A stretch of DNA of 64,000 nucleotides from Glycocaulis sp. (lineage in GTDB: Bacteria > Pseudomonadota > Alphaproteobacteria > Caulobacterales > Maricaulaceae). The notes beneath the pieces were generated by a model. It did no database searches, was not told where the DNA came from, and saw only the letters and a list, made by a program, of their open reading frames with translations. This document shows, piece by piece, positions 35,499 through 45,437 of the stretch (the first letter of the stretch is position 1; each line of letters opens with the position of its first letter). The stretch is from positions 124,001 through 188,000 of the forward strand of contig JAIUMI010000001.1 in NCBI GenBank assembly GCA_022565665.1, written 5' to 3'. A program made the position numbers and the translations under genes.

Positions 35499-35658
35499 GG
35501 ATAGTTTCCCCTTGAAAATACGGTTGCGGGCTTGTTAGCGGAGGCCGATGGGCAAGGCAACCAGCCCCCGCACGTTCACCCTGCAGCAAGGCGCGTGCCA
35601 GCGCGGCCCATGTTCGCAAGGTCTCGCCCAATCAGAAACTTCGCTATACATACGTCTC

Positions 35659-36087
35659 ATGGCACAGGTATCGCAAAACACCAGCACCAAGCTGCGCCGC
35701 GCGGAAGCCGATTGCGCGGCCCGCGGGCTGTCCCTCACCCCCTTGCGCAAACGGGTACTGGAGCTCCTTCTGGAAGCGGAAGGCCCTGTAAAGGCCTATG
35801 ATCTGCTCGCTTCGCTCAAGCCTGATGGCAGCGCCCAGCCGCCCACGGTGTACCGTGCGCTCGACTTCCTGACACAGGCTGGCCTTGCCCACAGGGTGGA
35901 GGCGCTCAACGCCTATCTGGCGTGCGTGCATAGCCATGATGGCGAGGTGGCAGAGCTGTTCATCTGCGAGCAGTGCGGCAAGGTGATCGAGGAGCATCGC
36001 GAGGTCCTGGCCGAGCATGCGCCGCAAGGTTTCAGGATCGAGCGGTCGGTAATCGAGCATTACGGCCGGTGCGCAGAGTGCCGTTAG
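35659..36087 (+). CDS. zur: Zinc uptake regulator Zur (Fur family)
   Basis: The 142-residue product is a Fur-family repressor: winged-helix region LTPLRKRVLELLLEAEGPVKAYDLLASL, recognition helix PPTVYRALDFLTQAGLAHRVEALNAYLAC, the metal site HSHDG, and two structural zinc pairs (CEQCGK and CAECR). The RVEALNAYLAC form is that of Zur, which senses zinc and represses uptake genes. The ATG at 35659 lies in a stretch with a TATACAT-like -10 just upstream (TATACATACG). No zinc transporter gene is near, so targets lie elsewhere. Confidence 0.82.
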   Translation: MAQVSQNTSTKLRRAEADCAARGLSLTPLRKRVLELLLEAEGPVKAYDLLASLKPDGSAQPPTVYRALDFLTQAGLAHRVEALNAYLACVHSHDGEVAELFICEQCGKVIEEHREVLAEHAPQGFRIERSVIEHYGRCAECR

Positions 36088-36179
36088 GTGTGAGCTCTCA
36101 TAAGGGCCTTCACCCGTGACTTCGTGGCGCGAAGCGGCCTAGGCTGCGCCTCCCTACCCGTCTGATCAGGAACACCCCC

Positions 36180-37103
36180 ATGCAAGAGCTATGGCGCGGC
36201 AATGCCAATGCCTGGGAATGCGATGAGCTGGGCCACATGAATGTGCGCTTCTACATCGCGAAGGCGATGCAGGCCGCAGCCCGGCTGTCCGAGCTGGCCG
36301 GCATGCGCGGCGCGTTCTGTGCCGACGCGACCGCCACCCTGATCGCGCGCACGGTGCAAGTGCGTTATCTCGCCGAATGCCATGCCGGCGTGCCACTGGT
36401 GATACGCGGCGGGGTCTGTGCGGTCGGCCATGACGGCGCCGAATTTGCGCTGGTCATGGAACACACCGCAAAGGGCATTCCCGCGGCCAGCTTCGTCATA
36501 CGATTTGAACATGCCGATCCGCGCTCGGGCAGGCCGTTCGACTGGTCCCAGCGCCTGCTGGCGGGTCTGGAAGCGCTGAAGATCGATCCTCCAGCCGAGA
36601 CCACGCCGCGCACGCTTGGCAACACCGCACCGCGCCGGGACATTTCGATCAGGAAAGCCGACGCGTTGGGCATGGCCGTCACGGGGCTCGGACGGTTCGG
36701 CCCGGAAGACATGGACGTGTTTGGCCGGATGCGCCCGGAAGTCGCCATCGGCAAGACGTCCGACAGTGTGATTCATTTCAAGGACGGGTTTCCGGAGGAA
36801 TGGGCCGGCCATGATGGTGATAGCGGCCTGACGCTGGGCGGCGCGCTCTTGGAAGCGCGCATCCACATCCGCCGCCATCCGCGCGCCGGCGAAGGCTATC
36901 TGATGCGCTCCGGCCTGATTGGTGCCAATGCCAATGTGCGCTCGCTCGTCCACTGGATGCTTGACCCCGCGACCGGCGAACCGCTCTGGTCCATCGAAGG
37001 CGTGGCCTGCATGATGGACCTCAACGCCCGGCGCCTGTTCAAGACACCGCCTGACCGGCTTGCCGAGCTGCAGCGCCGGGTGGTCGAGGGTTTGACCGTC
37101 TGA
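36180..37103 (+). CDS. Double-hotdog acyl-CoA thioesterase-like protein
   Basis: The 307-residue product has two hotdog domains. The first opens with WECDELGHMNVRFYIAKAMQAA (the Asp/Gly-His-Met-Asn pattern of 4-hydroxybenzoyl-CoA-type thioesterases) and continues with VQVRYLAECHAGVPLVIRGGV. The second includes GRMRPEVAIGKTSDSVIHF and a repeated MRSGLIGANANVRSLVHWM block. Substrate is not evident. 76 nt downstream of the zur stop region on the same strand; co-regulation with zur is unclear. Confidence 0.72.
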   Translation: MQELWRGNANAWECDELGHMNVRFYIAKAMQAAARLSELAGMRGAFCADATATLIARTVQVRYLAECHAGVPLVIRGGVCAVGHDGAEFALVMEHTAKGIPAASFVIRFEHADPRSGRPFDWSQRLLAGLEALKIDPPAETTPRTLGNTAPRRDISIRKADALGMAVTGLGRFGPEDMDVFGRMRPEVAIGKTSDSVIHFKDGFPEEWAGHDGDSGLTLGGALLEARIHIRRHPRAGEGYLMRSGLIGANANVRSLVHWMLDPATGEPLWSIEGVACMMDLNARRLFKTPPDRLAELQRRVVEGLTV

Positions 37104-37107
37104 CCTG

Positions 37108-39090
37108 TCAGACCCGCTTCAGCGCCTCTTCAACGACCCGCTCTGCCGTGATGCCGAAATGCTCATAGAGCTCTTCGGCAGGCGCGGACGCGCCAAAGCC
37201 CGTCATGCCGACAAAGCCGCCCTCGCGGCCGATGATGGCGTCCCAGCCCCAGCGGATCGCGGCTTCCACGGCCACGCACGGCACGCCTTCGGGCAGAACC
37301 GAGCTGCGATAGACCGCATCCTGCGCCAGGAAACGCTCCACGCACGGCATGGAGACCACGCGAGCGGCCACGCCCTTGTCTTTCAGCAGGCCTTGCGCCT
37401 TTACGGCAAGCTCTACCTCGGTGCCGGTCGCAATCAGCACGATCTGCGCCGTGCCTGAAGATTCGCGCAGCACATAACCGCCACGCGCGGAGAGATTGGC
37501 TGAACCATCATCCTCGCGCAGATGCGGCACTTTCTGGCGCGACAGCGCAAGGATGGCCGGGCCGTCGTCACGCTCCAGTGCACAGGCCCAGCTTTCGGCC
37601 GTTTCGAGCGCATCGCAGGGCCGCCAGGTCTCGACGCCCGGAATGGCTCGCAGCGCGGACAGATGCTCCACCGGCTGGTGGGTCGGCCCGTCTTCGCCCA
37701 GCCCGATGGAATCATGGGTCAGCACGTAGATCACGGGCTGGTTCATTAGCGCCGACAGGCGGATGGCCGGGCGGCAATAATCGGAGAAGATGAGGAAGGT
37801 GCCGCCATAGGGCTTCACCCCGCCATGCAGGCTCATCCCGTTCATGGCCGCAGCCATGCCGTGCTCGCGCACGCCATAATGGATGTAGCCGCCGGAGAAA
37901 TCATCGGCACTGATGATGGCCTGAGACCCGGCCTTGGTGAGGTTCGAACCCGTCAGGTCCGCCGAGCCGCCAATGAGGGCCGGATAACTTGCTGCAATCG
38001 CGTCCAGCACCTTGCCGGAGGCCGCGCGGGTGGCGAGGGCAGGCTTGTCCTTCGCGACACTGGCGATACGGGCGGCGAGAGCCTGCTGCGCCGAGGCGGG
38101 AATACCGCCCGCCATGCGGGCGATGAAATCATCACGTTTGGCCGACGCCGCCAGCCGTTCATTCCAGCTCTTGCGGGCCTGTGCGCCGCGCCGGCCAGTC
38201 TCAGCCCAGTCCTCACGCACGTCATCGGGCACCACGAAGGGACCATGCTCCCAGCCGAGTGCCTTGCGCGCGCCTTCGATCTCTTCGGCGCCCAGCGGCG
38301 AGCCGTGCGAACTCGCCGTGCCGGCCTTCTTCGGCGCGCCAAACCCGATCACGGTGCGGCAGGCGATCATCACCGGCCGGTCGCTTTCCTTGGCCTCGTC
38401 CAGCGCGGCATGGATCGCCTTGATATTGTGGCCATCGACTGAAAGCGTCTTCCAGCCAGCCGCTTCAAAGCGCGTCTTGTGGTCCACTGTGTCGGACAGC
38501 GAGGTGGAGCCGTCGATCGAGATCTCGTTATCGTCCCACAGGACGATCAGGCGATTGAGCTTCAGATGCCCAGCGAGCGAGATCGCTTCCTGCGAAATGC
38601 CTTCCTGCAGATCACCGTCAGAGGCGATGACCCAGGTATGATGGTCAACCAGATCATCGCCGTAATGGGCGTTGAGAATGCGTTCGGCCAGCGCCATGCC
38701 GACAGCGGTGGAGATGCCCTGACCCAGCGGGCCGGTCGTCGTCTCCACACCCGGCGTATGGCCGTATTCGGGATGGCCCGGCGTTTTCGAATTGAGCTGG
38801 CGGAAATTCTTCAGCTCATCCAGCGTCACGCCCTCCACGCCTGCCAGATGCAGGAGCGAGTAGATCAGCATGGAGCCATGGCCGGCCGAGAGCACGAACC
38901 GGTCCCGGTCCGGCCAGTCTGGGTCGGCCGGATCGAACTTGATGTGCCGGTCCCACAGCACCGCGGCCACATCGGCCATGCCCATCGGCATGCCGGGATG
39001 GCCGGACTTGGCAGCTTCCACCGCATCCATGGAAAGGGCGCGTATGGCGTTGGCCATGGGTCCAAGGCGGGCGGGATCAGGAGCGCTCAT
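37108..39090 (-). CDS. tkt: Transketolase
   Basis: Thiamine diphosphate enzyme of the pentose phosphate and Calvin-type interconversions. The 660-residue product has [15 protein letters not shown], the ThDP/Mg motif [32 protein letters not shown], the substrate His in [15 protein letters not shown] and [23 protein letters not shown] in the second domain. Normal length. Convergent with the thioesterase gene, 4 nt between stops. It precedes the pgi–ArsR pair in the minus direction only by strand sharing. Confidence 0.97.
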   Translation of the reverse strand: MSAPDPARLGPMANAIRALSMDAVEAAKSGHPGMPMGMADVAAVLWDRHIKFDPADPDWPDRDRFVLSAGHGSMLIYSLLHLAGVEGVTLDELKNFRQLNSKTPGHPEYGHTPGVETTTGPLGQGISTAVGMALAERILNAHYGDDLVDHHTWVIASDGDLQEGISQEAISLAGHLKLNRLIVLWDDNEISIDGSTSLSDTVDHKTRFEAAGWKTLSVDGHNIKAIHAALDEAKESDRPVMIACRTVIGFGAPKKAGTASSHGSPLGAEEIEGARKALGWEHGPFVVPDDVREDWAETGRRGAQARKSWNERLAASAKRDDFIARMAGGIPASAQQALAARIASVAKDKPALATRAASGKVLDAIAASYPALIGGSADLTGSNLTKAGSQAIISADDFSGGYIHYGVREHGMAAAMNGMSLHGGVKPYGGTFLIFSDYCRPAIRLSALMNQPVIYVLTHDSIGLGEDGPTHQPVEHLSALRAIPGVETWRPCDALETAESWACALERDDGPAILALSRQKVPHLREDDGSANLSARGGYVLRESSGTAQIVLIATGTEVELAVKAQGLLKDKGVAARVVSMPCVERFLAQDAVYRSSVLPEGVPCVAVEAAIRWGWDAIIGREGGFVGMTGFGASAPAEELYEHFGITAERVVEEALKRV

Positions 39091-39150
39091 CGGTCGGGCC
39101 TTTATCTCAAGCGCGGGGAGATTGCGGGGATTCGTACGCCGCGCGCAGTC

Positions 39151-40686
39151 TCAAAGCTTGAAGGTGCGCGCCAGGTCAAGGCTCGCACCGTCAAAACGGC
39201 TGTGATTGCCGTTCAGAAGATCAGTCGCCAGCACTTTGCCAAGCTCCACGCCCCACTGGTCGAACGGGTTGAGGCCATAGACCAGACCCTCGCAGAATAC
39301 CTTGTGTTCATGTACCGCGATCAGCGCGCCGAGACCTTCCGGGTCCAGCGCATCAAGCGTGATCACCGAGCTCGCCCGTCCGCCCGGCAGAGTCTTGTGG
39401 CTGGCCATCTCGCCGGTGCCGTCATGCCCGTCCAGCAGGGCAGCGGTCTGGGCGACGAGATTGGCCCCTAGCGCCTTCGCGCGCTCATCCCCACTCGTGT
39501 AGAGCGCCTTTACCGCGATGAAATCGACCGGCACCTCGTCCACGCCCTGGTGGAGCCACTGGAAGAAGGAGTGCTGGATGTCAGAGCCCTTCCCGCCCCA
39601 GACCAGCTGACCGCCGGAATGGGCCGGCAGCGGCGAACCATCCAGCCGCACAGGCTTGCCGAGGCTCTCCATTTCCAGCTGCTGCAGATAGGCGGGCAGA
39701 AGCGCCAGACGCGAGGAATATGCCGCGACGCAGCGCGCGAGCAGGCCCCTGCCTGCCCGGTTCCACACATCGATCAGCGCCTTGGCGAGTGGCAGGTTTT
39801 CCTCCGCCGGGGCGGTGAGGAAATGGGTGTCGATCCCGCGCGCGCCTTTGAGGATTTTCGCAAACACCTCCGGCCCCAGCGCGATCTCGAGGCACAGTCC
39901 CGCAGCAGACCAGAAGGAATAGCGCCCGCCCACACCTTCCTCGAAGGGGAAGATGCGCGCCGGATCGACCCCGAACGCTTCCGCCTTGTCCGGCGCGGCG
40001 GTGGCAGCGGCAAGGCGCGCATTGGCGCCCGCCTCACCCAGCTTCTCCACCAGCCAGGCCTTCGCCGCCCGGCCATTCATCAGCGTTTCGGACGTGGTGA
40101 AGGATTTCGAGGTCAGGCAGATGAGCGTGGTTTCGGGCATCGCCCCTTCCAGCGCGTCTTCAAGGTCTGCGGGGTCGAGATTGGAGACAAAGCGCAGCTC
40201 CACGCCCTCGCGCCGGAACGCCTTCATCGCGTCATAGACAAGGCGCGGACCCAGGTCCGATCCGCCAATGCCGATATTGACGATGCGGCGCACCGGATGG
40301 CCGTCCAGCGCATCCGGCGCGGCACAGGCCTGAGCAAAGGCGGCTGTACGGGTTCGGGCCTCCAGTATGCGCGCGGCCATGCCCCTGTCGGCCAGCTCTG
40401 ACGGGTCGCGCAAGGCGGCGTGAAGTGCAGGGCGGCCTTCGGTCGGATTGACGATATCGCCCGCAAACAATGCCTTGCGGGCCGCATCGAAGCCCGCCTC
40501 TTGCGCAGCGGCGAGCAGCGCGGCCATCGCGTCGGTATCAAGGCGCTGATGGCGGGCATCGAGCGCCACCGGCCCGGCCCGCCATTGCAGCGCCGCATCC
40601 CGCGCACCGCCCTCACGTACGAGGCTCGCAAGGTCTTCGCCCGCGAGGCGGCGAACATGAAGGGCCAGACCGGATTGAAGTTTCAT
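39151..40686 (-). CDS. pgi: Glucose-6-phosphate isomerase
   Basis: Interconverts glucose 6-phosphate and fructose 6-phosphate. The 511-residue product has the sugar-isomerase motifs RIVNIGIGGSDLGPRLVYDAM, LICLTSKSFTTSETL and the active-site region FPFEEGVGGRYSFWSAAGL with PAHSGGQLVWGGKGSDIQHSFFQWLHQG (catalytic Glu/His nearby). Its start overlaps the stop of the ArsR–methyltransferase gene (ATGA), so the two are translated together. That pairing is not one I know as common. Confidence 0.96.
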   Translation of the reverse strand: MKLQSGLALHVRRLAGEDLASLVREGGARDAALQWRAGPVALDARHQRLDTDAMAALLAAAQEAGFDAARKALFAGDIVNPTEGRPALHAALRDPSELADRGMAARILEARTRTAAFAQACAAPDALDGHPVRRIVNIGIGGSDLGPRLVYDAMKAFRREGVELRFVSNLDPADLEDALEGAMPETTLICLTSKSFTTSETLMNGRAAKAWLVEKLGEAGANARLAAATAAPDKAEAFGVDPARIFPFEEGVGGRYSFWSAAGLCLEIALGPEVFAKILKGARGIDTHFLTAPAEENLPLAKALIDVWNRAGRGLLARCVAAYSSRLALLPAYLQQLEMESLGKPVRLDGSPLPAHSGGQLVWGGKGSDIQHSFFQWLHQGVDEVPVDFIAVKALYTSGDERAKALGANLVAQTAALLDGHDGTGEMASHKTLPGGRASSVITLDALDPEGLGALIAVHEHKVFCEGLVYGLNPFDQWGVELGKVLATDLLNGNHSRFDGASLDLARTFKL

Positions 40687-41639
40687 GACGGTTTTCCTGT
40701 CGGCTTTTCCGCAACACAGATCAGGACGGTCAGCCCGTCTTCCTGCTTTGCCGGCACCAGCGGCTCAAGAGAGCGCACGGTCAGCCCCGCTGCTTCCAGC
40801 CAGCTTTTCAGCTCGGCGCGCCCAAATCCGAGATGCGCGTGATGATACTCGCTGGCGAACTCCTCAAACCCGTGCGTCTCGAAATCGGCGAGCAATAGCA
40901 GCCCGCCCTCTGCCAGCACGCGCGCCCACTCGGCAATCGCGCGCTCGGGGGCATCGAGATAATGCAATACCTGATGGACGGTGATGAGGTCGGCCGCGCC
41001 CGGCTCCAGCGGCAGGGCCGTGGCATCGGCCTGGCGCACCAGCCGGTTGACCAGCCCCGCCTCGCTCATTTTCGAGCGTGCGACGGTGAGCATTTCGCGG
41101 CTGAGATCGACCCCCATACCGTCTTCTGCCCGCTCGGCGAAAATCTCCAGCATGCGGCCGGTGCCGGTGCCGACATCAAGGTGCAGACGGAAGCGCCGGT
41201 CTCCGGCCGCCTCGAGCATGGCCGCTTCCACGGCCTCTTCGGAGAAGTGCAGGCCCCGGATTTTCGCCCACTGCTCGGCGGCCACCTCGAAATATTTCTG
41301 CGCGGTCTGCGCACGCAGCCGGCGCACCTCGTTCAGGCGGACCAGATCGCGGGCGATTTCGGGATCATCGCTGCGCGCCATCTCTTCCAGCAGCGCGGCA
41401 AGGCGTTCACCCACCCGGGAGCGGGCGAGGCGGTAAAACACCCAGCCCCCTTCGGGATAGCGCTCGCACAGCCCGGCATCGGCCAGGAGTTTCAGATGCC
41501 GGCTGACGCGCGGCTGGCTCTGCCCCAGCACCTGCATGATCTCGCTCACGGTCAGCTCACCGCGCAGCAATAGCGTCACGATACGTAGCCGGGTGGGCTC
41601 GCCGAGCGCTTTGAGCTTTGTAAGCAGTTCTGCGTGCAT
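40683..41639 (-). CDS. ArsR-type regulator fused to SAM-dependent methyltransferase
   Basis: The 318-residue product has an N-terminal ArsR winged helix (about residues 1–85: LKALGEPTRLRIVTLLLRGELTVSEIMQVLGQSQPRVSRHLKLLADAGLC). A class I methyltransferase follows from about 145, with LDVGTGTGRMLEIFAE as motif I and LEPGAADLITVHQVLHYLD as motif II. This fusion is known in alphaproteobacteria, often beside methionine-cycle genes. Here it leads pgi with a 4-nt overlap. Ligand and methyl acceptor are unknown; SAM sensing is a plausible inference. Confidence 0.88.
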   Translation of the reverse strand: MHAELLTKLKALGEPTRLRIVTLLLRGELTVSEIMQVLGQSQPRVSRHLKLLADAGLCERYPEGGWVFYRLARSRVGERLAALLEEMARSDDPEIARDLVRLNEVRRLRAQTAQKYFEVAAEQWAKIRGLHFSEEAVEAAMLEAAGDRRFRLHLDVGTGTGRMLEIFAERAEDGMGVDLSREMLTVARSKMSEAGLVNRLVRQADATALPLEPGAADLITVHQVLHYLDAPERAIAEWARVLAEGGLLLLADFETHGFEEFASEYHHAHLGFGRAELKSWLEAAGLTVRSLEPLVPAKQEDGLTVLICVAEKPTGKPS

Positions 41640-41713
41640 GGGCGGGCTGAAATCCCCATAAGACCAGTGTGCCTATCGACCTAGCCAGTCTGCAGGAAAA
41701 AGTCGATTCGTGT

Positions 41714-42517
41714 TCAGCCTACGGCATTTACCGCCGCGATATTGTCCGCCAGATGCGGCGCGCGTGTGGTGGTCATCACCACGCAATCGGCCATCGCATC
41801 CTTCAGCGGGTCCGCCAGGGCAGCCGGCATGGCCGCGCGCGGCGACGGCGCTTCACCAGACCGCAGCGTACGGATGAAGGCGTAGAGATCGGCCGGGGTG
41901 CGCGGCAGGCGCAGCGGCGCTGGTCCCGCGCCTGCCGCCTCGATACCCATGATCGCTGTGCCTTTTGCCCGGGCAGCCATCAGGCGCGCCCGCGCCGCGG
42001 CGCCTATGAAGGGATGGACCGGCGCCATCACCAGCGCGAAGCGGTCCATGCCCAGCGCCCCGTCAAGCTCCGCCCCACGCCCGGCAACGCCAAGATGACG
42101 GAAAGCCCCGGCAGATTTGAGCGCGTCCAGCCGCGCAAGAAGCGCATCGGTCAGTTCCGCCGGATCCGGCCCGTGCAGGATCAGCGCGTCCACCCCCTCA
42201 AGGCCCATCCGCGCCAGAGAGGCGGTGAGCGAGGCTTCGATGGCATCGGGCGAGAAATCGCGGATGCGCCGCGCCAGCCCGGCACTTGTCACGCCCGCCT
42301 TGGTGGTGATGAACACCTGTTCGCGCGGCAAATCACGCAGCGCCCGGCCCAGCCGCGTCTCAGCTTCGCCTGCGCCATAGGCCGGCGCGGTATCGAACAC
42401 ACGCACCCCACCGGCAAAAGCCTGCTCCACGAGCAAATGGGTTGCACGCGCGGGCATTAGCAGCGTGCCATGCGCACCCGATACGCCAAAACCAAGCCTG
42501 GAGGGCAGAATGCTCAT
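41714..42517 (-). CDS. Aldo/keto reductase family protein
   Basis: The 267-residue product has the (beta/alpha)8 reductase pattern: GVRVFDTAPAYGAGEAETRLGRAL (catalytic Asp and Tyr region), VFITTKAGV (catalytic Lys) and LEGVDALILHGPDPAEL (catalytic His). It is shorter than most family members (about 300–340), with a reduced C-terminus. Substrate unknown; NADPH use is a family inference. Stand-alone, divergent from GNAT across 78 nt. Confidence 0.8.
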   Translation of the reverse strand: MSILPSRLGFGVSGAHGTLLMPARATHLLVEQAFAGGVRVFDTAPAYGAGEAETRLGRALRDLPREQVFITTKAGVTSAGLARRIRDFSPDAIEASLTASLARMGLEGVDALILHGPDPAELTDALLARLDALKSAGAFRHLGVAGRGAELDGALGMDRFALVMAPVHPFIGAAARARLMAARAKGTAIMGIEAAGAGPAPLRLPRTPADLYAFIRTLRSGEAPSPRAAMPAALADPLKDAMADCVVMTTTRAPHLADNIAAVNAVG

Positions 42518-42595
42518 ATATCCTGCCTTACACGGCTTGGCGTGGACGGACCAGCCAGCACTTACCTATCCACCAGATAGCTGCAAGGAACCCTC

Positions 42596-43102
42596 ATGGC
42601 CCCCAGCCCTCTGATCCGCCCGGTTCAGATTGACGACGCCCCGGCCATTCACGCGATCTACGCCCCTATCGTTGCCAACACGGCCATATCGTTGGAGCTG
42701 GAGATTCCGCCTGTGGAGGAGATCGCGCGGCGGATCAACGCCGTCTCGTCGGAGTTCCCGTATCTGGCCGCGCTACTGGACGGCCACCTTGCCGGTTACG
42801 CCTACGGTAGCCGATTCCGCTCGCGCGCAGCTTATGACGCCAGCGTCGAGGTCACCGTTTATGTGGGCCAGGAATTCCGGGGCCGCGGCGTCGCCAAAGC
42901 CCTTTACGCGGCCCTGTTCGACGCGTTGCGGGTACAACAAAGACACATGGCCTTTGCCGTCATAACGCTGCCTAACACCGAGAGTGTCAGCCTTCACGAA
43001 GCTGCGGGCTTCGAGCCTGCCGGGGTGTGGAAGGAGGCGGGCTTCAAGTTCGGGCGCTGGTACGATGTCGGGTGCTGGCAGAAATGCCTTGCCGGCGACT
43101 AA
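42596..43102 (+). CDS. GNAT acetyltransferase, phosphinothricin-acetyltransferase-like
   Basis: The 168-residue product matches the PAT/YncA branch of GNATs: IRPVQIDDAPAIHAIYAPIVANTAISLELEIPP, the acetyl-CoA loop VGQEFRGRGVAKALYAALFDAL and the tail HEAAGFEPAGVWKEAGFKFGRWYDVGCWQK. Such enzymes acetylate glufosinate-like or methionine-derivative amines; many housekeeping copies act on methionine sulfoximine or sulfone. No resistance context. The stop overlaps the end of cmk (convergent). Confidence 0.88.
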   Translation: MAPSPLIRPVQIDDAPAIHAIYAPIVANTAISLELEIPPVEEIARRINAVSSEFPYLAALLDGHLAGYAYGSRFRSRAAYDASVEVTVYVGQEFRGRGVAKALYAALFDALRVQQRHMAFAVITLPNTESVSLHEAAGFEPAGVWKEAGFKFGRWYDVGCWQKCLAGD

Positions 43103-43722
43103 GCCCGTCGGGTCTCCACGATGGCAATCGCCGCCGCAATGGCTTCGGCCTCGTTCATGTCGCTCGTATCGAGCTCGATGGCATCGTCCGCCTTCATGAG
43201 CGGGGCGTCGGCGCGGGCCGCATCGCGCCCGTCACGCTCAAGAAGCTGACTCATCACCTGGTCCAGCGTGATGTCATCACCCCGGCCGACCAGCTCGCTC
43301 CAGCGGCGCGAGGCACGCACTTCCGCGCTGGCGGTGACGTAGAGCTTCACATCAGCCTCAGGGGCGATGACGGTACCGATATCACGCCCGTCCAGCACAG
43401 CCCCGCCGGGCTGGCGGGCAAAATCCTGCTGCAGGGCTTTCAGCGCCGCGCGCACCCCGGGATGCGCCGACACGATGGAGGCGGCCGCGCCCGCCCCTGC
43501 GGTGCGGATGGCGGCTTCGTCAATGTCTGAAAGATCAAGCGCCCTGGCCGCCGCTTCAGCCGCCCCGGCATCGCGCGGATTGCCCCCGGCCTCCAGCACG
43601 GCCACCGCAACCGCGCGGTAGAGTGTGCCGGTATCGAGATGCGGCAGGCCAAACCTTGCCGCCAGCGCGCGGGCAATCGTGCCCTTGCCGGAAGCCAGCG
43701 GTCCATCAACGGCGATCAGCAT
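43099..43722 (-). CDS. cmk: Cytidylate kinase
   Basis: Phosphorylates CMP and dCMP. The 207-residue product has the P-loop IAVDGPLASGKGTIARALA near residue 5, LPHLDTGTLYRAVAVAVLEAGG, and the lid region RRWSELVGRGDDITLDQVMSQLLERDGRDAAR. The VLDGRDIGTVIAPEADVKLYVTAS motif confirms the family. Ends 4 nt into the GNAT gene; 11 nt after yebC on the same strand. Confidence 0.97.
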   Translation of the reverse strand: MLIAVDGPLASGKGTIARALAARFGLPHLDTGTLYRAVAVAVLEAGGNPRDAGAAEAAARALDLSDIDEAAIRTAGAGAAASIVSAHPGVRAALKALQQDFARQPGGAVLDGRDIGTVIAPEADVKLYVTASAEVRASRRWSELVGRGDDITLDQVMSQLLERDGRDAARADAPLMKADDAIELDTSDMNEAEAIAAAIAIVETRRA

Positions 43723-43733
43723 GAAATCAGCCC

Positions 43734-44498
43734 TTACGAGGCAAGCTTGTCCATCTCGGCATCGGAAATGTCGAAATTGGCATAGACATTGGCGACATCA
43801 TCAAGGTCCTCGAGCGCTTCCATGAGCTTCATCAGCGTGGCGGCCTTGTCGCCATCCACCTCGATGAGGTTCTGCGGTTTCCAGATGATGTTGGCGGACT
43901 TCGCCTCGCCAAAACGGGCCTGCAGGGCCTCGCTCACCTCGGCCAGCGCATCGCGGGCGCAATAGATGACGTGTTCGCCTTCTTCGTCCTCGCCGCCCTC
44001 TTCATGGGCGACATCGTCCGCGCCGGCCTCTATGGCCGCTTCCAGAACCGCTTCCTCATCGCCGATGGACAGGGGGAAGCGTATCTCGCCCACCTGATCG
44101 AACATGAAGGAGACCGAGCCGGTCTCGCCCATATTCCCGCCATTCTTGGAGAAGGCCGCACGCACGTCAGAGGCGGCACGGTTCTTGTTGTCGGTGGAGG
44201 ATTCCACGATCAGCCCGACCCCGCCGGGGCCAAAGCCCTCATAGCGGATCTCGAAATACTCTTCGACATCCCCGCCCTGGCCCTTCTTGATCGCGCGCTC
44301 GATATTGTCCTTGGGCATGGACTGGCCCTTGGCGTTGGCAACCGCCAGGCGCAGGCGCGGATTCATGTCCGGGTCCGGCCCACCCATTTTCGAAGCGATG
44401 GTTATCTCCTTGGAAAGTTTGGAGAAAACCTTGGCGCGCGCCTTGTCCTGGCGGCCCTTGCGGTGCTGGATATTGGCCCATTTGGAATGCCCGGCCAT
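43734..44498 (-). CDS. yebC: YebC/PmpR family DNA-binding or translation factor
   Basis: The 254-residue product has the family N-terminus [23 protein letters not shown] and the [27 protein letters not shown] segment, with the C-terminal [22 protein letters not shown] block. Family members have been described as transcriptional regulators and, more recently, as factors that relieve ribosome stalling. The ATG at 44498 gives the canonical start; 12 upstream residues are not conserved. Confidence 0.96.
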   Translation of the reverse strand: MAGHSKWANIQHRKGRQDKARAKVFSKLSKEITIASKMGGPDPDMNPRLRLAVANAKGQSMPKDNIERAIKKGQGGDVEEYFEIRYEGFGPGGVGLIVESSTDNKNRAASDVRAAFSKNGGNMGETGSVSFMFDQVGEIRFPLSIGDEEAVLEAAIEAGADDVAHEEGGEDEEGEHVIYCARDALAEVSEALQARFGEAKSANIIWKPQNLIEVDGDKAATLMKLMEALEDLDDVANVYANFDISDAEMDKLAS

Positions 44499-44657
44499 GG
44501 GGAACCTCCTGAAAACAAACCTGCTCGTGCGCAAAGCGGGAAGGCGGGCCTTCTATCGCATGGACGGGCGGGGAGCAAACACCCCCTGCGCGGCCACTGA
44601 ACACCAATATAATCTTGTGTTGTAGGGTCCGGCCAATCCCGGCTATGCGTTCAGACC

Positions 44658-45437
44658 ATGACTGTCATCGCTGTCATTCCCGCCCGCTACGGATCAACGC
44701 GCTTTCCCGGCAAGCCGCTGCATGAGATTGCCGGTGTGCCGATGGTGGAACGTGTACGCAGGCTGGCGCTGGCTGCGCCCAGCGTTGCGCGGGTCATCGT
44801 GGCCACCGACGATGCCCGGATTATGGAAGCCGTAAAGGGCTTTGGCGGCGAGGCGGTGATGACGCCGGAAAGCTGCCGCAACGGCACGGAGCGCGTGTTC
44901 GAGGCGGTCAAGGCATTCGCCAATGCTGACGACGTCATCCTGAACCTGCAAGGCGATGCGCCCCTCACCCCGCCCTGGGTGATCGAGGCCATGGCGGGCG
45001 CCATGGCCGCCGATCCGGCCCTGCCCATGGCGACGCCTGCCGTAGAACTGTCCGCTGATGCCTACGCCAAGATGGCGGAAGCCAAGGCGAAGGGCGAGGT
45101 GGGTGGCACCACGGTCGTCTTCGGGCGTGACATGAACGCGCTCTACTTTTCCAAGGCCGTCATCCCCTTCCAGCGCGAGAAGGCCGCCGGCACGCCGGTC
45201 TACAAGCATATCGGGCTATATGCCTATCGTTTCGATACGCTCTCGAGGCTGGTGGCGCTGGAGCCCACGCCGCTGGAGAAGGCCGAAAGCCTTGAGCAGT
45301 TGCGCGCGCTGGAGAACGGCATTCCCATCCGCGTGGTGCTGACCAGCTACCAGGGCCGCACGCCCTGGTCTGTGGACTCGCCGCGCGATGCAGAGATCGC
45401 AGCCGATATCATCGCAAGGGAAGGTGAAATCGTCTGA
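44658..45437 (+). CDS. kdsB: 3-deoxy-manno-octulosonate cytidylyltransferase
   Basis: Activates KDO as CMP-KDO for lipopolysaccharide inner core. The 259-residue product starts IAVIPARYGSTRFPGKPLHEIAG, then SCRNGTERVFEAV and ILNLQGDAPLTPPWVIEAM (metal-binding Asp region), and ends with DSPRDAEIAADIIA, a close match to KdsB. First gene of a run of plus-strand envelope genes; its stop overlaps the next start (TGATG). Confidence 0.95.
   Translation: MTVIAVIPARYGSTRFPGKPLHEIAGVPMVERVRRLALAAPSVARVIVATDDARIMEAVKGFGGEAVMTPESCRNGTERVFEAVKAFANADDVILNLQGDAPLTPPWVIEAMAGAMAADPALPMATPAVELSADAYAKMAEAKAKGEVGGTTVVFGRDMNALYFSKAVIPFQREKAAGTPVYKHIGLYAYRFDTLSRLVALEPTPLEKAESLEQLRALENGIPIRVVLTSYQGRTPWSVDSPRDAEIAADIIAREGEIV

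Noticed and set aside
35641..35660. Possible Zur box near the zur start
   Set aside because: TATACATACG looks like a -10 region; I see no clear palindrome that would be a Zur operator.
42596..43102. Acquired phosphinothricin resistance gene
   Set aside because: The GNAT has the same base composition as its neighbours and no mobile context; a housekeeping copy is more likely.
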